The position numbers were made by a program, and so were the translations under genes. DNA of 64,000 bases from Solirubrobacterales bacterium (GTDB taxonomy: Bacteria; Actinomycetota; Thermoleophilia; Solirubrobacterales; 70-9). The first letter of the stretch is position 1. The number at the start of each line of letters is the position of its first letter. The stretch spans positions 1 to 64,000 of the forward strand of contig JAGQUV010000001.1 in assembly GCA_020438295.1 (NCBI GenBank), in the 5' to 3' direction. Positions 19,079 through 27,459 of the stretch are shown here, in pieces. A model generated the notes under the pieces. That model searched no databases. It was not told where the DNA came from and was given only the letters and a program-made list of their open reading frames with translations.

Positions 19079-19133
19079 CCCCGACTGCTGTTCGGGGTGC
19101 GGGCGCCGCGACCGGGGCGCCGCCTCCGGCGGC
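19079..19133. terminator. Hairpin cluster between convergent genes
   Basis: Directly after the hydratase stop, CCCCGA (19079-19084) pairs with TCGGGG (19092-19097), and GCCGCC/GGCGGC form a second short hairpin with a three-base loop near 19120-19133. No T-tract follows, as is usual in high-GC actinobacteria. It fills the 60-base gap between two convergent genes. Confidence 0.45.
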
Positions 19134-19138
19134 CGTGG

Positions 19139-19609
19139 TCAGTCGGGCAGCAGGCGGCCGACGCTGTCGGCCACGCAGCAGGGCTTGTCGGCCCCTTCGA
19201 CCTCGAGCGTGAAACGGGTGACGTTGTGCACCCACCCGCTGTCGAGCACTTCCGTGCTGACCAGCTCGGCCCACGCGCGGACCTTCGAGCCGGCCGGGAC
19301 GGGACTGGGGAAGCGAACCCGGTCCCAGCCGTAGTTCACTCCCAGCTTGAAGCCTCCGACCACTTCGAACAGCTGCTCGCGCAGCCCGTCGATCATCGAG
19401 AGGGTGAGGTTGCCGTGGGCGACCGTCGTGCCGAACGGGCTCTCCTTCTTCGCCCGCTCGACGTCGACGTGGATCCATTGGTGGTCGCCGGTCAGCTCGG
19501 CGAAACGGTTGATCATCTCCTGGCTGACCTCGCGCCATTCGGTCGGCCCGACCTCCTGGCCGATCAGCCCGGAGACCGAATCTAGTCCGTCAATCGTCAA
19601 TCTTTCCAT
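19139..19609 (-). CDS. MaoC-like (R)-specific enoyl-CoA hydratase
   Basis: 156-residue single hot-dog domain. The hydratase-2 motif FAELTGDHQWIHVD carries the catalytic Asp42 and His47, followed by the GTTVAHGNLTLSM segment that lines the acyl-CoA pocket. Family members (PhaJ, NodN, HtdZ) hydrate trans-2-enoyl-CoA to the (R)-3-hydroxy form. ATG at 19609 is supported by family N-termini; the frame continues to 20137 only as an antisense shadow. It converges on the crotonase-family gene, so the two acyl-CoA enzymes are neighbours but not co-transcribed. Confidence 0.88.
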   Translation of the reverse strand: MERLTIDGLDSVSGLIGQEVGPTEWREVSQEMINRFAELTGDHQWIHVDVERAKKESPFGTTVAHGNLTLSMIDGLREQLFEVVGGFKLGVNYGWDRVRFPSPVPAGSKVRAWAELVSTEVLDSGWVHNVTRFTLEVEGADKPCCVADSVGRLLPD

Positions 19610-19635
19610 GGGCCCAACCCTATTGACTGACTCGG

Positions 19636-21648
19636 CTACCTGACCAGGGACACCTCCATCGCCACCGGGGCGATCGCACCGGCCCCGCCGAGCATCGCGA
19701 GTATCCGGGCGACGTAGGCCCGGGTCTCCGGGTAGTCGGGAACGCAGTCGCAGGGGGAGACGGCCCCCGGGCCGGCGTTGTAGGCGGCGAGCGCCAGGGC
19801 CGGTGAGCCGAACCGTTCCAGCAGGTCCGACATCAGGTGCGCCTGCGCATTGATCGCGGCATCCGCGTCGAACGGATCCCGGAGCCCGTAGGCGGCGGCC
19901 GTCCCGGGCATGAACTGGGCGATCCCCTGCGCCCCGGCCGGCGAAACGGCCCGCCGGTCGAAGTTCGATTCGGCCAGGATCTGCGCCGCGATCAGGGCCG
20001 CCGAAACGTTCCATCTCATCGCTGCGGCCAGGATCGGACGACGGTAGCGGCCCGGGACGAAGCCGGGCAGGGCACCGGGAGAGGTCCGAGTCCGGTCGGC
20101 ACCCGAGCCGGTGACGCGATCGCCCGCCTCGGAACACGGCGGCGGACCGGTGGCCAGGCCGAAATGCCAGGGCTCCCAGCTGTACCGCTGCCGGAAGCCG
20201 AATCGGGACGCGTTGGCACGCAGCCAGCCATACGCCGACGGCGGCCCCAGGTCGAGCTCGGTCGCACAGCGGTGAAGCGAAGTGCCGGGCCGTGCGACCC
20301 AGGTCGGATCGGGGTTGGCCGCGAACAGGGCCGCCTGCTCGGCGTCCGAGCGGAAAGCCGAATTGATCGCCAGGGTCACGCCGGCCGCCGCGGCCGCCGC
20401 GGCCATCCGGTCGAACGCCGCCGCCACGTCCGGGCGCATCCCTCTGCCCTGCCGCTCGGCGAGCGGGCCGCCGTACCCGGCTCCACTGGCCATCCCCGGG
20501 ACCGCGCCCATGGCGAGCGGTGCTCCGACCATGGCCTCGGCCCAGCTTCCGGCAGCCGGCCTTCTCCGGCCTCCGGCCTCGACCGTGGTCCGGACCGCCA
20601 CCCGGGCGCGAACCGGGGCGTAGGAAAGCCGGTCCGGGAAGCCGACCGAAACGGTCAGCGGCGAGGCCCCGTTGGCTACCGCAAATCGCGTCGCCGCCAA
20701 CCTTGCCCGGGCCAGATAGACCGCCTTGCTCATATGGACCGGGTTGGGCAGACCGTTGGGCAGCGTGGGCGGTGCCATCAGCCGGGGCAGATCGTCTTTC
20801 ATCGAGCGCGCGGCCGACATCGCGGCCAGGTCAACCGTGCGCTGGGCCCTGCCCTTGCCGGTGATCGCCCCGGCGATCGCGACCAGGGCCACCGCCCCGA
20901 CGGTCAGGGCGAAGACCGCACCGAGGACCAGCGGAGTCGCCTGGCCCCGGTCGCCGGCCAGCCTGTCCCGAATCCACGCGCCGACCGTCCGGCCCGGCCC
21001 GGCGCGCCCGGCCCGCACCGCCGCAGCCGGAGCGGCAGCCACGGACGGCACCCGGTCGCTTTCCGATCGCGGCCGGTCGCCGTCGCGCGGCACCCGGCCG
21101 GCCCCGGCTAGGGCACGCGATGTGGTGATTCGCCCCGGAGTCCCGGTCACCAGGTCGACTCGATCGACCAGCCGACGGGCCTCGGCGATCGCCAACGAGA
21201 GCAGCGGATCGTCGGCCGGATCGCTTACACCGTCAACTACAATCGCCACCGAATCGAGGTGATCGTGCCCGATCTCGAGCAGCCGCCTGTACTGCTCCGG
21301 GGCGGACGCCACAACCCAGCCCGTCCCCGCGGGCAGGAGCCCGATCGCACCGAGCAGTGAATCGGCCGCCGAGCCGTCTCCGGGAAGCATCGCCACAACG
21401 ATCCGGCCCCGGGCGCTGGCGCGCAGCTCCGGGTACCCCGCGTCGAGCGCCGACTCGGCCACCTTGGCCGGGCCGGTCGAGACGACGGTCGCCGGCCTGA
21501 CCCGGCCGCAGCCGGCCTGGAACAGGACTACTGTCCCGCCGTCGCCGACCGCCCGGTTGGCGCTCACGGCAGCCGACTCGAGCACGCCTCCGACTCCCGC
21601 GGTCCCGGTGACCAGCAGGCGGATCGGACTGTCGCCGCGTCTGGTCAT
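19636..21648 (-). CDS. Fusion protein: unknown N-domain, TadG-like pseudopilin helix, M15 D,D-peptidase, SLT transglycosylase
   Basis: 670 residues. About 8-170 is an alpha/beta region I cannot assign (LLVTGTAGVGG start). Residues 235-262 are one hydrophobic helix in TadG-like context (DRGQATPLVLGAVF), followed by an extracytoplasmic stretch typical of Tad pseudopilins. Residues 400-500 form a VanY-type M15 peptidase with zinc ligands His459, Asp466, His495 and catalytic Glu492 (EPWHF). Residues 535-650 are a lytic transglycosylase with Glu560 (AESNF), GAQGIAQFMPGTA and AYNAGPG. All key residues are intact, so one polypeptide could cut both peptide and glycan parts of peptidoglycan. ATGA overlap with the TadE-like gene upstream. 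A frameshift-made fusion is unlikely because the frame is continuous, but Tad and hydrolase parts could also be two ancestral genes joined recently. Confidence 0.85.
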   Translation of the reverse strand: MTRRGDSPIRLLVTGTAGVGGVLESAAVSANRAVGDGGTVVLFQAGCGRVRPATVVSTGPAKVAESALDAGYPELRASARGRIVVAMLPGDGSAADSLLGAIGLLPAGTGWVVASAPEQYRRLLEIGHDHLDSVAIVVDGVSDPADDPLLSLAIAEARRLVDRVDLVTGTPGRITTSRALAGAGRVPRDGDRPRSESDRVPSVAAAPAAAVRAGRAGPGRTVGAWIRDRLAGDRGQATPLVLGAVFALTVGAVALVAIAGAITGKGRAQRTVDLAAMSAARSMKDDLPRLMAPPTLPNGLPNPVHMSKAVYLARARLAATRFAVANGASPLTVSVGFPDRLSYAPVRARVAVRTTVEAGGRRRPAAGSWAEAMVGAPLAMGAVPGMASGAGYGGPLAERQGRGMRPDVAAAFDRMAAAAAAAGVTLAINSAFRSDAEQAALFAANPDPTWVARPGTSLHRCATELDLGPPSAYGWLRANASRFGFRQRYSWEPWHFGLATGPPPCSEAGDRVTGSGADRTRTSPGALPGFVPGRYRRPILAAAMRWNVSAALIAAQILAESNFDRRAVSPAGAQGIAQFMPGTAAAYGLRDPFDADAAINAQAHLMSDLLERFGSPALALAAYNAGPGAVSPCDCVPDYPETRAYVARILAMLGGAGAIAPVAMEVSLVR

Positions 21649-21992
21649 CCCGGCTTTGCACTCGCGGTCGAGGTGATCTCGAGGCGCTCCGAGACCGGTC
21701 CGAACAGCGACGGCGGGCGGAGTTTCACTTGCACAGAGCCACCGCCGGTCCCGACCGAGATCCTGGACCGGGCCCAGCCCGGCAGCGCATCACGGACCGC
21801 TCGGTCGACCGGCTCGCCGCGAACCAGGGCCACCGCCCCCGCAGTTGCCGCTCCGTCGGCCAGCGAGGCCGCGTAACCGGTGGCGAGCAACTGGAAGCAG
21901 ACCAGCCCGGTCAGCAGCAGGACGACGGTTCCGGCCACCGCCTCGACCGAAGCCTGACCGGAAACCGCCGTCGGTCCGGCCCGGGGGTTCAA
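21645..21992 (-). CDS. TadE/TadF-like pseudopilin
   Basis: About 115 residues from a TTG at 21992, nine bases after the previous stop. The N-terminal SGQASVEAVAGTVVLLLTGLVCFQLLA is a pseudopilin-type segment with the Glu that follows the processing site in Flp/Tad proteins, then a small extracytoplasmic domain. The frame runs back to 22217 but that part overlaps the preceding TadE-like gene, so the start is uncertain. Stop overlaps the start of the fusion protein gene (ATGA). No Tad ATPase, prepilin peptidase or secretin-like gene is close. Confidence 0.65.
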   Translation of the reverse strand: MNPRAGPTAVSGQASVEAVAGTVVLLLTGLVCFQLLATGYAASLADGAATAGAVALVRGEPVDRAVRDALPGWARSRISVGTGGGSVQVKLRPPSLFGPVSERLEITSTASAKPG

Positions 21993-22000
21993 CCGGCGGT

Positions 22001-22384
22001 TCAGCTTTCCCCCAGTGAGCTGGAGCCGTACACCCGGGCCGCCGGCAGGCCGGGGATCAGCTGCGGGATCCTGACCCCGACCCGGACCCCGTCGTCCCTC
22101 GAGACCCGGAGGCCGGGCCTGAGCGGCGCCGGAAGTGCGTTCTCGGCCGCCCCCCGGGCAGGCTCGCCGGTCAGCACGGCCCGCGCTCCGGCTCGTGCGG
22201 CGAGGCCGGCGGACCACAGGGCATGCCCGGCCACCGCGATCTGGGCGGCGACCAGAACCGCCAGCAGGACGACCGGGATCGCCCCGATCAACTCGAGCGA
22301 GGCGGAACCGCTCCGTTCGGCGAGGCGGGCGGTACCGGTGGATCGACTTCCGGCCGGGCGGCCGGACGGGCTTCGGGTGGGCAT
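22001..22384 (-). CDS. TadE-like pseudopilin
   Basis: 127 residues from ATG 22384. A basic N-terminus leads to GSASLELIGAIPVVLLAVLVAAQIAVAG, a TadE-type membrane segment with the conserved Glu after the predicted processing point, then a soluble domain of about 70 residues. First of three overlapping genes that look like the tadE/tadF/tadG end of a tight-adherence pilus locus. An upstream in-frame ATG at 22405 would add seven residues. Confidence 0.7.
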   Translation of the reverse strand: MPTRSPSGRPAGSRSTGTARLAERSGSASLELIGAIPVVLLAVLVAAQIAVAGHALWSAGLAARAGARAVLTGEPARGAAENALPAPLRPGLRVSRDDGVRVGVRIPQLIPGLPAARVYGSSSLGES

Positions 22385-22447
22385 GGCCCGACCATGACCG
22401 GCCAATGCTCAGCGATGGCCGGCGGAGTGCAACAAAAGGGTGACCGC

Positions 22448-23257
22448 TCAGACGGAGATCCGCGAAGCCACCGGCGTATGGTCGGACAGCCTGATCAGGA
22501 GGTCGCTTTCGGTGTCGGGTACGTCCCGGCGGCTATCCGGCCAGGCGGTCGCCGCCACGGTCCGTTCCACACCGCGGGTCAGCAGGTGATCAATCGCAGC
22601 GTCGCCGGTGACGCCGCTCAGGCCGTACCGCTCCGACAGGTCCTCAAACAGGTCGCCGTCATCCGGGCGCAGGTTGAAGTCCCCGCCCAGCACGAGAGGG
22701 TCGTTTCCCGCCCACCGGTCGGCCAACCCGGCCGCCCTTGCCACGTCGCCGGCGGCCCGGGCGCCGGTGCCGGCGTGGAAGTTGGCCGCGCAGAGCCCGC
22801 ACTGGAGCCGGACCATCGATACCACCCTCCGCTCCGGAAGACGGCTCAGGACCGCGCTGCGATGCTCGACCACGGCCGAGCCCGGCCGTCCCCTGCGTAC
22901 CAGGATCAGGTTCGACCCTCCCTCCCAGCTGCCGGTGAGATGTGGTCGGTAGCGGGCCAGCGGCCAGGTCAGAGGCCGCATCCAGTTGCGCGAGGTGAGT
23001 GACGCCCGACCGTCGGCTCCGGTCGCGTCGGCCAGCGCCCCGATCCAGCGGGGTGGCACCTCCTGGAGCAGGGCGAGATCCCACTCGGCCGCTGCCAGCA
23101 GCGCTCGGAACTCGATCGAGAGGTCCCGGTTGACCAGCACGTGTCGGTCTCCCGCGACCGGCCTGCCGAGCAGTCTCCACCCGAGGCCGCCGCGATCGGG
23201 TTCCGGGGGACGGTCCCGGCCGTGGAACAGGTTCCAGGAGAGAAGCCGCCAGTTCAG
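22448..23257 (-). CDS. Endonuclease/exonuclease/phosphatase family protein, probable CTG start
   Basis: About 269 residues if begun at the CTG at 23257. Motifs in order: LLSWNLFHGRD (residues 5-15, catalytic Asn), LLQEVPPRW (metal Glu), NFHAG, GGDFNLRP, IDHLL and LSDHTPV, which is the complete DNase I-like active site. The first ATG/GTG/TTG in frame is GTG 23140, which would delete the SWNLFHG strand and its catalytic residue. The CTG overlaps the stop of the upstream membrane-protein gene as CTGA, the same geometry as the ATGA/GTGA overlaps elsewhere in this window. Substrate may be nucleic acid, a lipid or a phosphate ester. Confidence 0.75.
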   Translation of the reverse strand: MNWRLLSWNLFHGRDRPPEPDRGGLGWRLLGRPVAGDRHVLVNRDLSIEFRALLAAAEWDLALLQEVPPRWIGALADATGADGRASLTSRNWMRPLTWPLARYRPHLTGSWEGGSNLILVRRGRPGSAVVEHRSAVLSRLPERRVVSMVRLQCGLCAANFHAGTGARAAGDVARAAGLADRWAGNDPLVLGGDFNLRPDDGDLFEDLSERYGLSGVTGDAAIDHLLTRGVERTVAATAWPDSRRDVPDTESDLLIRLSDHTPVASRISV

Positions 23258-23613
23258 TAGCTCTTGGCCTCCGAGACGACCAGCCAGATCCCGATCCCGG
23301 CCGAGCCGAGCAGGAGGATCCAGGCTAGCGTCCCCAGGCCCGACTCGAACATCTTCGAGGATCCGGCGACCATCAGGACGACCAGTCCGACCGATGAATA
23401 GAGGACCGCCCGGCGTGACACCGGCAGCGAATCGAGGGTCAGGCTGTTGGCCCGGGCGAGCCTGAATACGGCGAGGGTCAGGACCACCAGGAAGGCCATC
23501 GTGACCGCGGTCAGGACGGCCTCTGCCACATCGCCGCCGCGCGGCAGGAACGCCACACCCAGGGCCAGGACGGCGATGATCGCAATATTGCGGACGACAA
23601 CCATCGGGGCCAT
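23254..23613 (-). CDS. Small four-helix membrane protein, unrecognised
   Basis: 119 residues with four hydrophobic segments near 5-22, 30-50, 68-85 and 92-112; a short basic loop lies between helices 2 and 3. I do not recognise the family. The ATG comes one base after the pit stop and the GGGGATAG stretch spanning that stop serves as ribosome-binding site, so it is co-translated with the transporter. A role in phosphate transport is only suggested by position. Confidence 0.7.
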   Translation of the reverse strand: MAPMVVVRNIAIIAVLALGVAFLPRGGDVAEAVLTAVTMAFLVVLTLAVFRLARANSLTLDSLPVSRRAVLYSSVGLVVLMVAGSSKMFESGLGTLAWILLLGSAGIGIWLVVSEAKSY

Positions 23614-23614
23614 G

Positions 23615-24724
23615 CTATCCCCCTGCCACCGGCTCCCCCGGCCGAGCCCTGCGGACGAGCACTGTGACCGACAGGGCCAGCGCGATTGCGCAGATCAGGA
23701 CCGGGCCTACCGCCCCGCCTCCGGCCAGTTCGGTCACCCCGAAAGTCACCGCGGCGATCGCCGCGGCCGCAGGCAGGGTCACGATCCAGGCGGTCGCGAT
23801 GTTGCCGGCCACGCCCCACCTGACCGCCGACAGGCGGTTCGCGATCCCGGAACCCATGTTGCCGCCGCTGATCACCTGTGTGGTGGAAAGCGGGATGCCG
23901 ACGAACGAAGCCACGAGGATCACCGCCGCCCCGGCTCCCTGCGCCGAAAAGCCCTGGGCGGCATCCATCTTGACGATTCTCGTATGGCCGGTCGTGGTGG
24001 CCCGCCGGCCGCTGCCGTAGGTCCCGAGCGCGATCGCCGTCGCGGCGGCGGCGATCACCCAGAACGGCGGATCGGCCCCCGCGCCGAGAGTCCCGTCGGC
24101 GATCAGGGCAAGGGTCACCACGCCCATCGTCTTCTGGGCGTCGTTCATCCCGTGGGCGAGTGCCAACATGCCGCCGGACAGGATCTGGGCCGACCGGAAC
24201 CCCCTGGTGACCGGCCCGGGACGCTTGCGGTGGACGATCCGGTAGATCAGCGCGATCAGCAGGGCCGCCAACGCGAACGCGAGAACCGGCGCGACGACCG
24301 CCGGGATCAGGAACTTGCCCAGCAGCCCGGCGCCGTCGAGCGCACCGGTCCCGACCGCCGCCACGGTCGCCCCGACTATCCCCCCGATCAGGGCGTGGGA
24401 GCTCGACGTCGGCAGCGCCAGACGCCAGCCGACCAGGCTCCAGGCGATCGCGCCTGCCAGAGCAGAAAAAACGATGTTGAGCGGCGCAGATTCGGCAAGC
24501 GCGGCCGGGTCGACCAACTCGGTGGCGACGGTCGTCGCCACCTGGATTGAGATGAACGCCCCGACGAAGTTCAGCGCCGCGACGAACAGGATCGCGGTCC
24601 TGGGCGACGCGGCGCCGGTCGAGACCGCCGTGGCGATCAGGTTGCCGGCGTCCTGAAAACCGTTCGAGAAGGTGAACGCGAGCGCCGCCGCGACCACGAT
24701 GACCAGGATCAGGTTGCTTTCCAC
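23615..24724 (-). CDS. pit: Low-affinity inorganic phosphate transporter (PiT family)
   Basis: 369-residue multi-helix carrier with the two inverted PiT signature regions: SNGFQDAGNLIAT near residues 20-32 and AHGMNDAQKTMG near 186-197, each with the GxxDA core, plus LPTSSSHALIGG and PLSTTQVISGG repeats. PiT proteins carry metal-phosphate with protons or Na. The gene follows a DUF47 PhoU-like gene by six bases, the usual pit accessory pair, and ends a long phosphate/polyphosphate transcript. Confidence 0.93.
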   Translation of the reverse strand: MESNLILVIVVAAALAFTFSNGFQDAGNLIATAVSTGAASPRTAILFVAALNFVGAFISIQVATTVATELVDPAALAESAPLNIVFSALAGAIAWSLVGWRLALPTSSSHALIGGIVGATVAAVGTGALDGAGLLGKFLIPAVVAPVLAFALAALLIALIYRIVHRKRPGPVTRGFRSAQILSGGMLALAHGMNDAQKTMGVVTLALIADGTLGAGADPPFWVIAAAATAIALGTYGSGRRATTTGHTRIVKMDAAQGFSAQGAGAAVILVASFVGIPLSTTQVISGGNMGSGIANRLSAVRWGVAGNIATAWIVTLPAAAAIAAVTFGVTELAGGGAVGPVLICAIALALSVTVLVRRARPGEPVAGG

Positions 24725-24730
24725 GAATCC

Positions 24731-25348
24731 TCAGCTGTTCTTCATGACGATGCCTTCGAGGATGTGCGCGGCCGTCTCCGTCGCGTCGATCGCCCTCTCG
24801 AGCACCGCAAAGATGTCCTTCCACCTGATCACGACCATCGGGTCGATCCCGTTGGAGAAGAGTGAGGCGACCGCATCCCGGGACACCCGGTCGCCCTCGT
24901 TCTCGAGCCGATGGATCTCGATCCAGTACCGGTCGAGGTCGCGCAACGACGGGAGGTGCTCCAGGCCGGTCGCCAGCTGTTCGCAACAGCCGACCAGGAT
25001 CTCGGTCAGCTCCTGCGCCTGCGACATCGGCGCCTCGATCTTGTACAGCACCAGGAAGTCGGCCGCCTCCTCTATGTAGTCGACCACGTCGTCGAGCCGA
25101 CCGGCGAGGTTGAAGATGTCGTCGCGGTCGATCGGGGTCACGAACGTGGCGTTGAGCCGGCTGACGATGTTGTGGGTGATCCGGTCGCCTTCCTGTTCGG
25201 CGATCAGGATCTCCCGGTTGAGTCCGGTGTCCTCGGGCCAGGTGTCCATCATCTCGTCCAGCATTCGGGCGGCGCGCAGCGTGTTCTGCCCGGCCTCGTT
25301 GAAGAGGTCGAAGAAACTGCGGTCCTCTGGCAGCAGCGAGAAGCGCAT
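24731..25348 (-). CDS. DUF47 (PhoU-like) Pit accessory protein
   Basis: 205-residue all-helical protein of the PhoU-like DUF47 family: LPEDRSFFDLFNEAGQNT start, EQEGDRITHNIVSRLNATFVTPIDRDDIFNLAGRLDDVVDYIEEAADF core and a second ENEGDRVSRDAV/RWKDIFAVLERAIDATE repeat. The repeated E-x-x-G-D and metal-binding acidic motifs are those of PhoU proteins. Members regulate the neighbouring Pit transporter. ATG 25348 is at the family start; the frame back to 25813 is antisense-type noise within ppk1. Second PhoU-fold protein of this locus besides phoU. Confidence 0.92.
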   Translation of the reverse strand: MRFSLLPEDRSFFDLFNEAGQNTLRAARMLDEMMDTWPEDTGLNREILIAEQEGDRITHNIVSRLNATFVTPIDRDDIFNLAGRLDDVVDYIEEAADFLVLYKIEAPMSQAQELTEILVGCCEQLATGLEHLPSLRDLDRYWIEIHRLENEGDRVSRDAVASLFSNGIDPMVVIRWKDIFAVLERAIDATETAAHILEGIVMKNS

Positions 25349-25359
25349 CGCGGGCCGGC

Positions 25360-27459
25360 TCAGCCGACGACTTGGGGCTTGGACGTTTCGGCCAGGGCCA
25401 GGTGCCGTTCGCGAAGCTCGTTCTGGACGTTGCGCCGATCGGAGCCCTCCGGGCTCAGCCGCGACCAGTTGCCGGAGCTGTCCAGGACCCAGGAGTTCGT
25501 GTTGTCGGCGAAGCAGCGCTCCAACACGTCGAGGATCTGTCCCCGGACCGTTTCGTCGTCGATCGGAGTGACCAGCTCGACCCGGCTGTCGAGGTTGCGG
25601 GGCATCAGGTCGGCCGAGCCGATGAACACCGACCATTCGGTGCCGCGCCTGAACGCGTAGGCCCGCGAGTGCTCGAGGAAGGCGCCGACCACCGAAACCA
25701 CCCGGATGTTGTCCGACAGGCCCGGCACGCCCGGCCTCAGGCAGCAGATCCCTCGCACGTTCAGCTCGATCTCCACCCCGGCCCTCGACGCTTCGTACAG
25801 CGCGTCGATGCACTTCCGGTCGACCAGCGAGTTCATCTTCATCCAGATCTTCGCCTCGCGGTCTTCGCGGTGGGCCTCCACCGTGGCTTCGATCTGCTCG
25901 AGGATCTGCGACCGCATGCCGTATGGAGAGACCAGCACCCGGCGGTAGGTCGACTGGCGCGAGTACCCGGTCAGCACGTTGAACATCTCGGCCACGTCCG
26001 AGGCGATCTCCTCGTTCCCCGTGAACAGGCCGAAGTCGGTGTACAGGCGGGCCGTGGTCGAGTGGTAGTTGCCGGTCCCGATGTGTGCGTAGTTGCGGAC
26101 CTGGTCGCCCTCGCGCCTGGCCACCAGGAGCGCCTTTGTGTGCGTCTTCAGTCCCGGGATCCCGTAGGTGACGTGAACCCCCACCTCCTCCAGCCGCTTC
26201 GACCAGTCGATGTTCGCCTGTTCGTCGAACCGGGCCTTCAACTCGAACATGCAGACCACCTGCTTGCCCAGTTCAGAGGCCCTGATCAAGGCCGAGATCA
26301 GCGGCGAGTCCTCGTTGGTCCGGTAGACCGTCAGCTTGATCGCGAGTACGTCGGGATCTCTTGCCGCCTGGTTGATGAAACGCTCGACCGAGCTGGTGAA
26401 CGAATCGTACGGCAGGTGCACCAGCACGTCCTCCTGCCTGATAACGCTGAAGAAATCGACCGGCTCGTCCTCCTCACCCTGGAGTCTGGGTTGCGTGACC
26501 GGTGCCCATGGCGCGTACCTGAGGTCGGCATGGCCGGGAACCTTCACGACGTCCCCGAGGTCGGCCAGGTCCAGCAGGCCACCGATGTCCATGACCTCGC
26601 TCTCCTGGAGGTGGAGAACCTCGACCAGCTGGTCCCTGAGTTCCGGGTTCATCCGCTCGGAAACCTCGAGCCTCACGACCTCGCCGAACCGCCGGCGGCG
26701 GATCTCTTCCTGGACGGCCTCGAGCAGATCGTCGGCCTCGTCGCTGACCGTGAAGTCGGCGTCACGGGTGACCCGGAAAAACCCGTGGTCGATCACCTCG
26801 ACCCCCGGGAACAGCATTCCCAGGTTGGCTGCAATGACCTCCTCCAGTGGTACCAGGGTGATCTCGTCGTCCTTGCCGATCTCGACGAAACGGCCAAGCA
26901 GCTCTTTCGGGACTTTGACCCTGGCCAGGACCCGGGTCGAGGTTTCGGGATCACGCAGCAGGGCGGCCAGGCTGAGCGACAGGTTGGAGATGTACGGAAA
27001 CGGTCGGCCGAGACCGATCACCAGCGGCGTGAGGGCCGGAAAGACCTGCTCCTCGAAACGGCGGTCGACTTGGGCCCGCTGCTTCTTGCCGAGCGATTCG
27101 ATCGAAGCGATGTTGATGTTCTCGGCTCGAAGTTCGGGCCGCAGGACCCCATCGAAGCAGTCGTGCAGCCGCCGGTCGAGCTCCAGCGCGCGGCTGTGGA
27201 TGGCCTGGATCTGCTCGCGGGGAGAGAACCCGTCGGGCCCGCGGGCGTCGATTCCGGCGTCCACCTGGTCCCACAGGCCGGCCACACGGACCATGAAGAA
27301 CTCATCGAGGTTGGAGGCATAGATAGAGCAGAACTTGACCCGCTCCAGAAGCGGCACCGACGGGTCTTCGGCCAGCTCGAGAACACGCTGGTTGAAGTCC
27401 AGCCACGAGAGTTCGCGGTTGAAGTAGAGCGACGGGTCGCCGAGTTCAGGGGTCTTCAT
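25360..27459 (-). CDS. ppk1: Polyphosphate kinase 1
   Basis: Makes polyphosphate from ATP via a phosphohistidine. 699 residues, the usual size. FNRELSWLDFNQRVLE marks the N-domain; the head domain and the two phospholipase-D-like catalytic domains follow. The autophosphorylated His lies in NYAHIGTGNYH (about residue 456), and the second catalytic His in LEHSRAYAF; GSADLMPRNLDSRVE is also intact. The ATG at 27459 overlaps the CHAD gene stop as ATGA. The protein acts with the CHAD protein, Ppx and Pst system of the same locus. Confidence 0.96.
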   Translation of the reverse strand: MKTPELGDPSLYFNRELSWLDFNQRVLELAEDPSVPLLERVKFCSIYASNLDEFFMVRVAGLWDQVDAGIDARGPDGFSPREQIQAIHSRALELDRRLHDCFDGVLRPELRAENINIASIESLGKKQRAQVDRRFEEQVFPALTPLVIGLGRPFPYISNLSLSLAALLRDPETSTRVLARVKVPKELLGRFVEIGKDDEITLVPLEEVIAANLGMLFPGVEVIDHGFFRVTRDADFTVSDEADDLLEAVQEEIRRRRFGEVVRLEVSERMNPELRDQLVEVLHLQESEVMDIGGLLDLADLGDVVKVPGHADLRYAPWAPVTQPRLQGEEDEPVDFFSVIRQEDVLVHLPYDSFTSSVERFINQAARDPDVLAIKLTVYRTNEDSPLISALIRASELGKQVVCMFELKARFDEQANIDWSKRLEEVGVHVTYGIPGLKTHTKALLVARREGDQVRNYAHIGTGNYHSTTARLYTDFGLFTGNEEIASDVAEMFNVLTGYSRQSTYRRVLVSPYGMRSQILEQIEATVEAHREDREAKIWMKMNSLVDRKCIDALYEASRAGVEIELNVRGICCLRPGVPGLSDNIRVVSVVGAFLEHSRAYAFRRGTEWSVFIGSADLMPRNLDSRVELVTPIDDETVRGQILDVLERCFADNTNSWVLDSSGNWSRLSPEGSDRRNVQNELRERHLALAETSKPQVVG

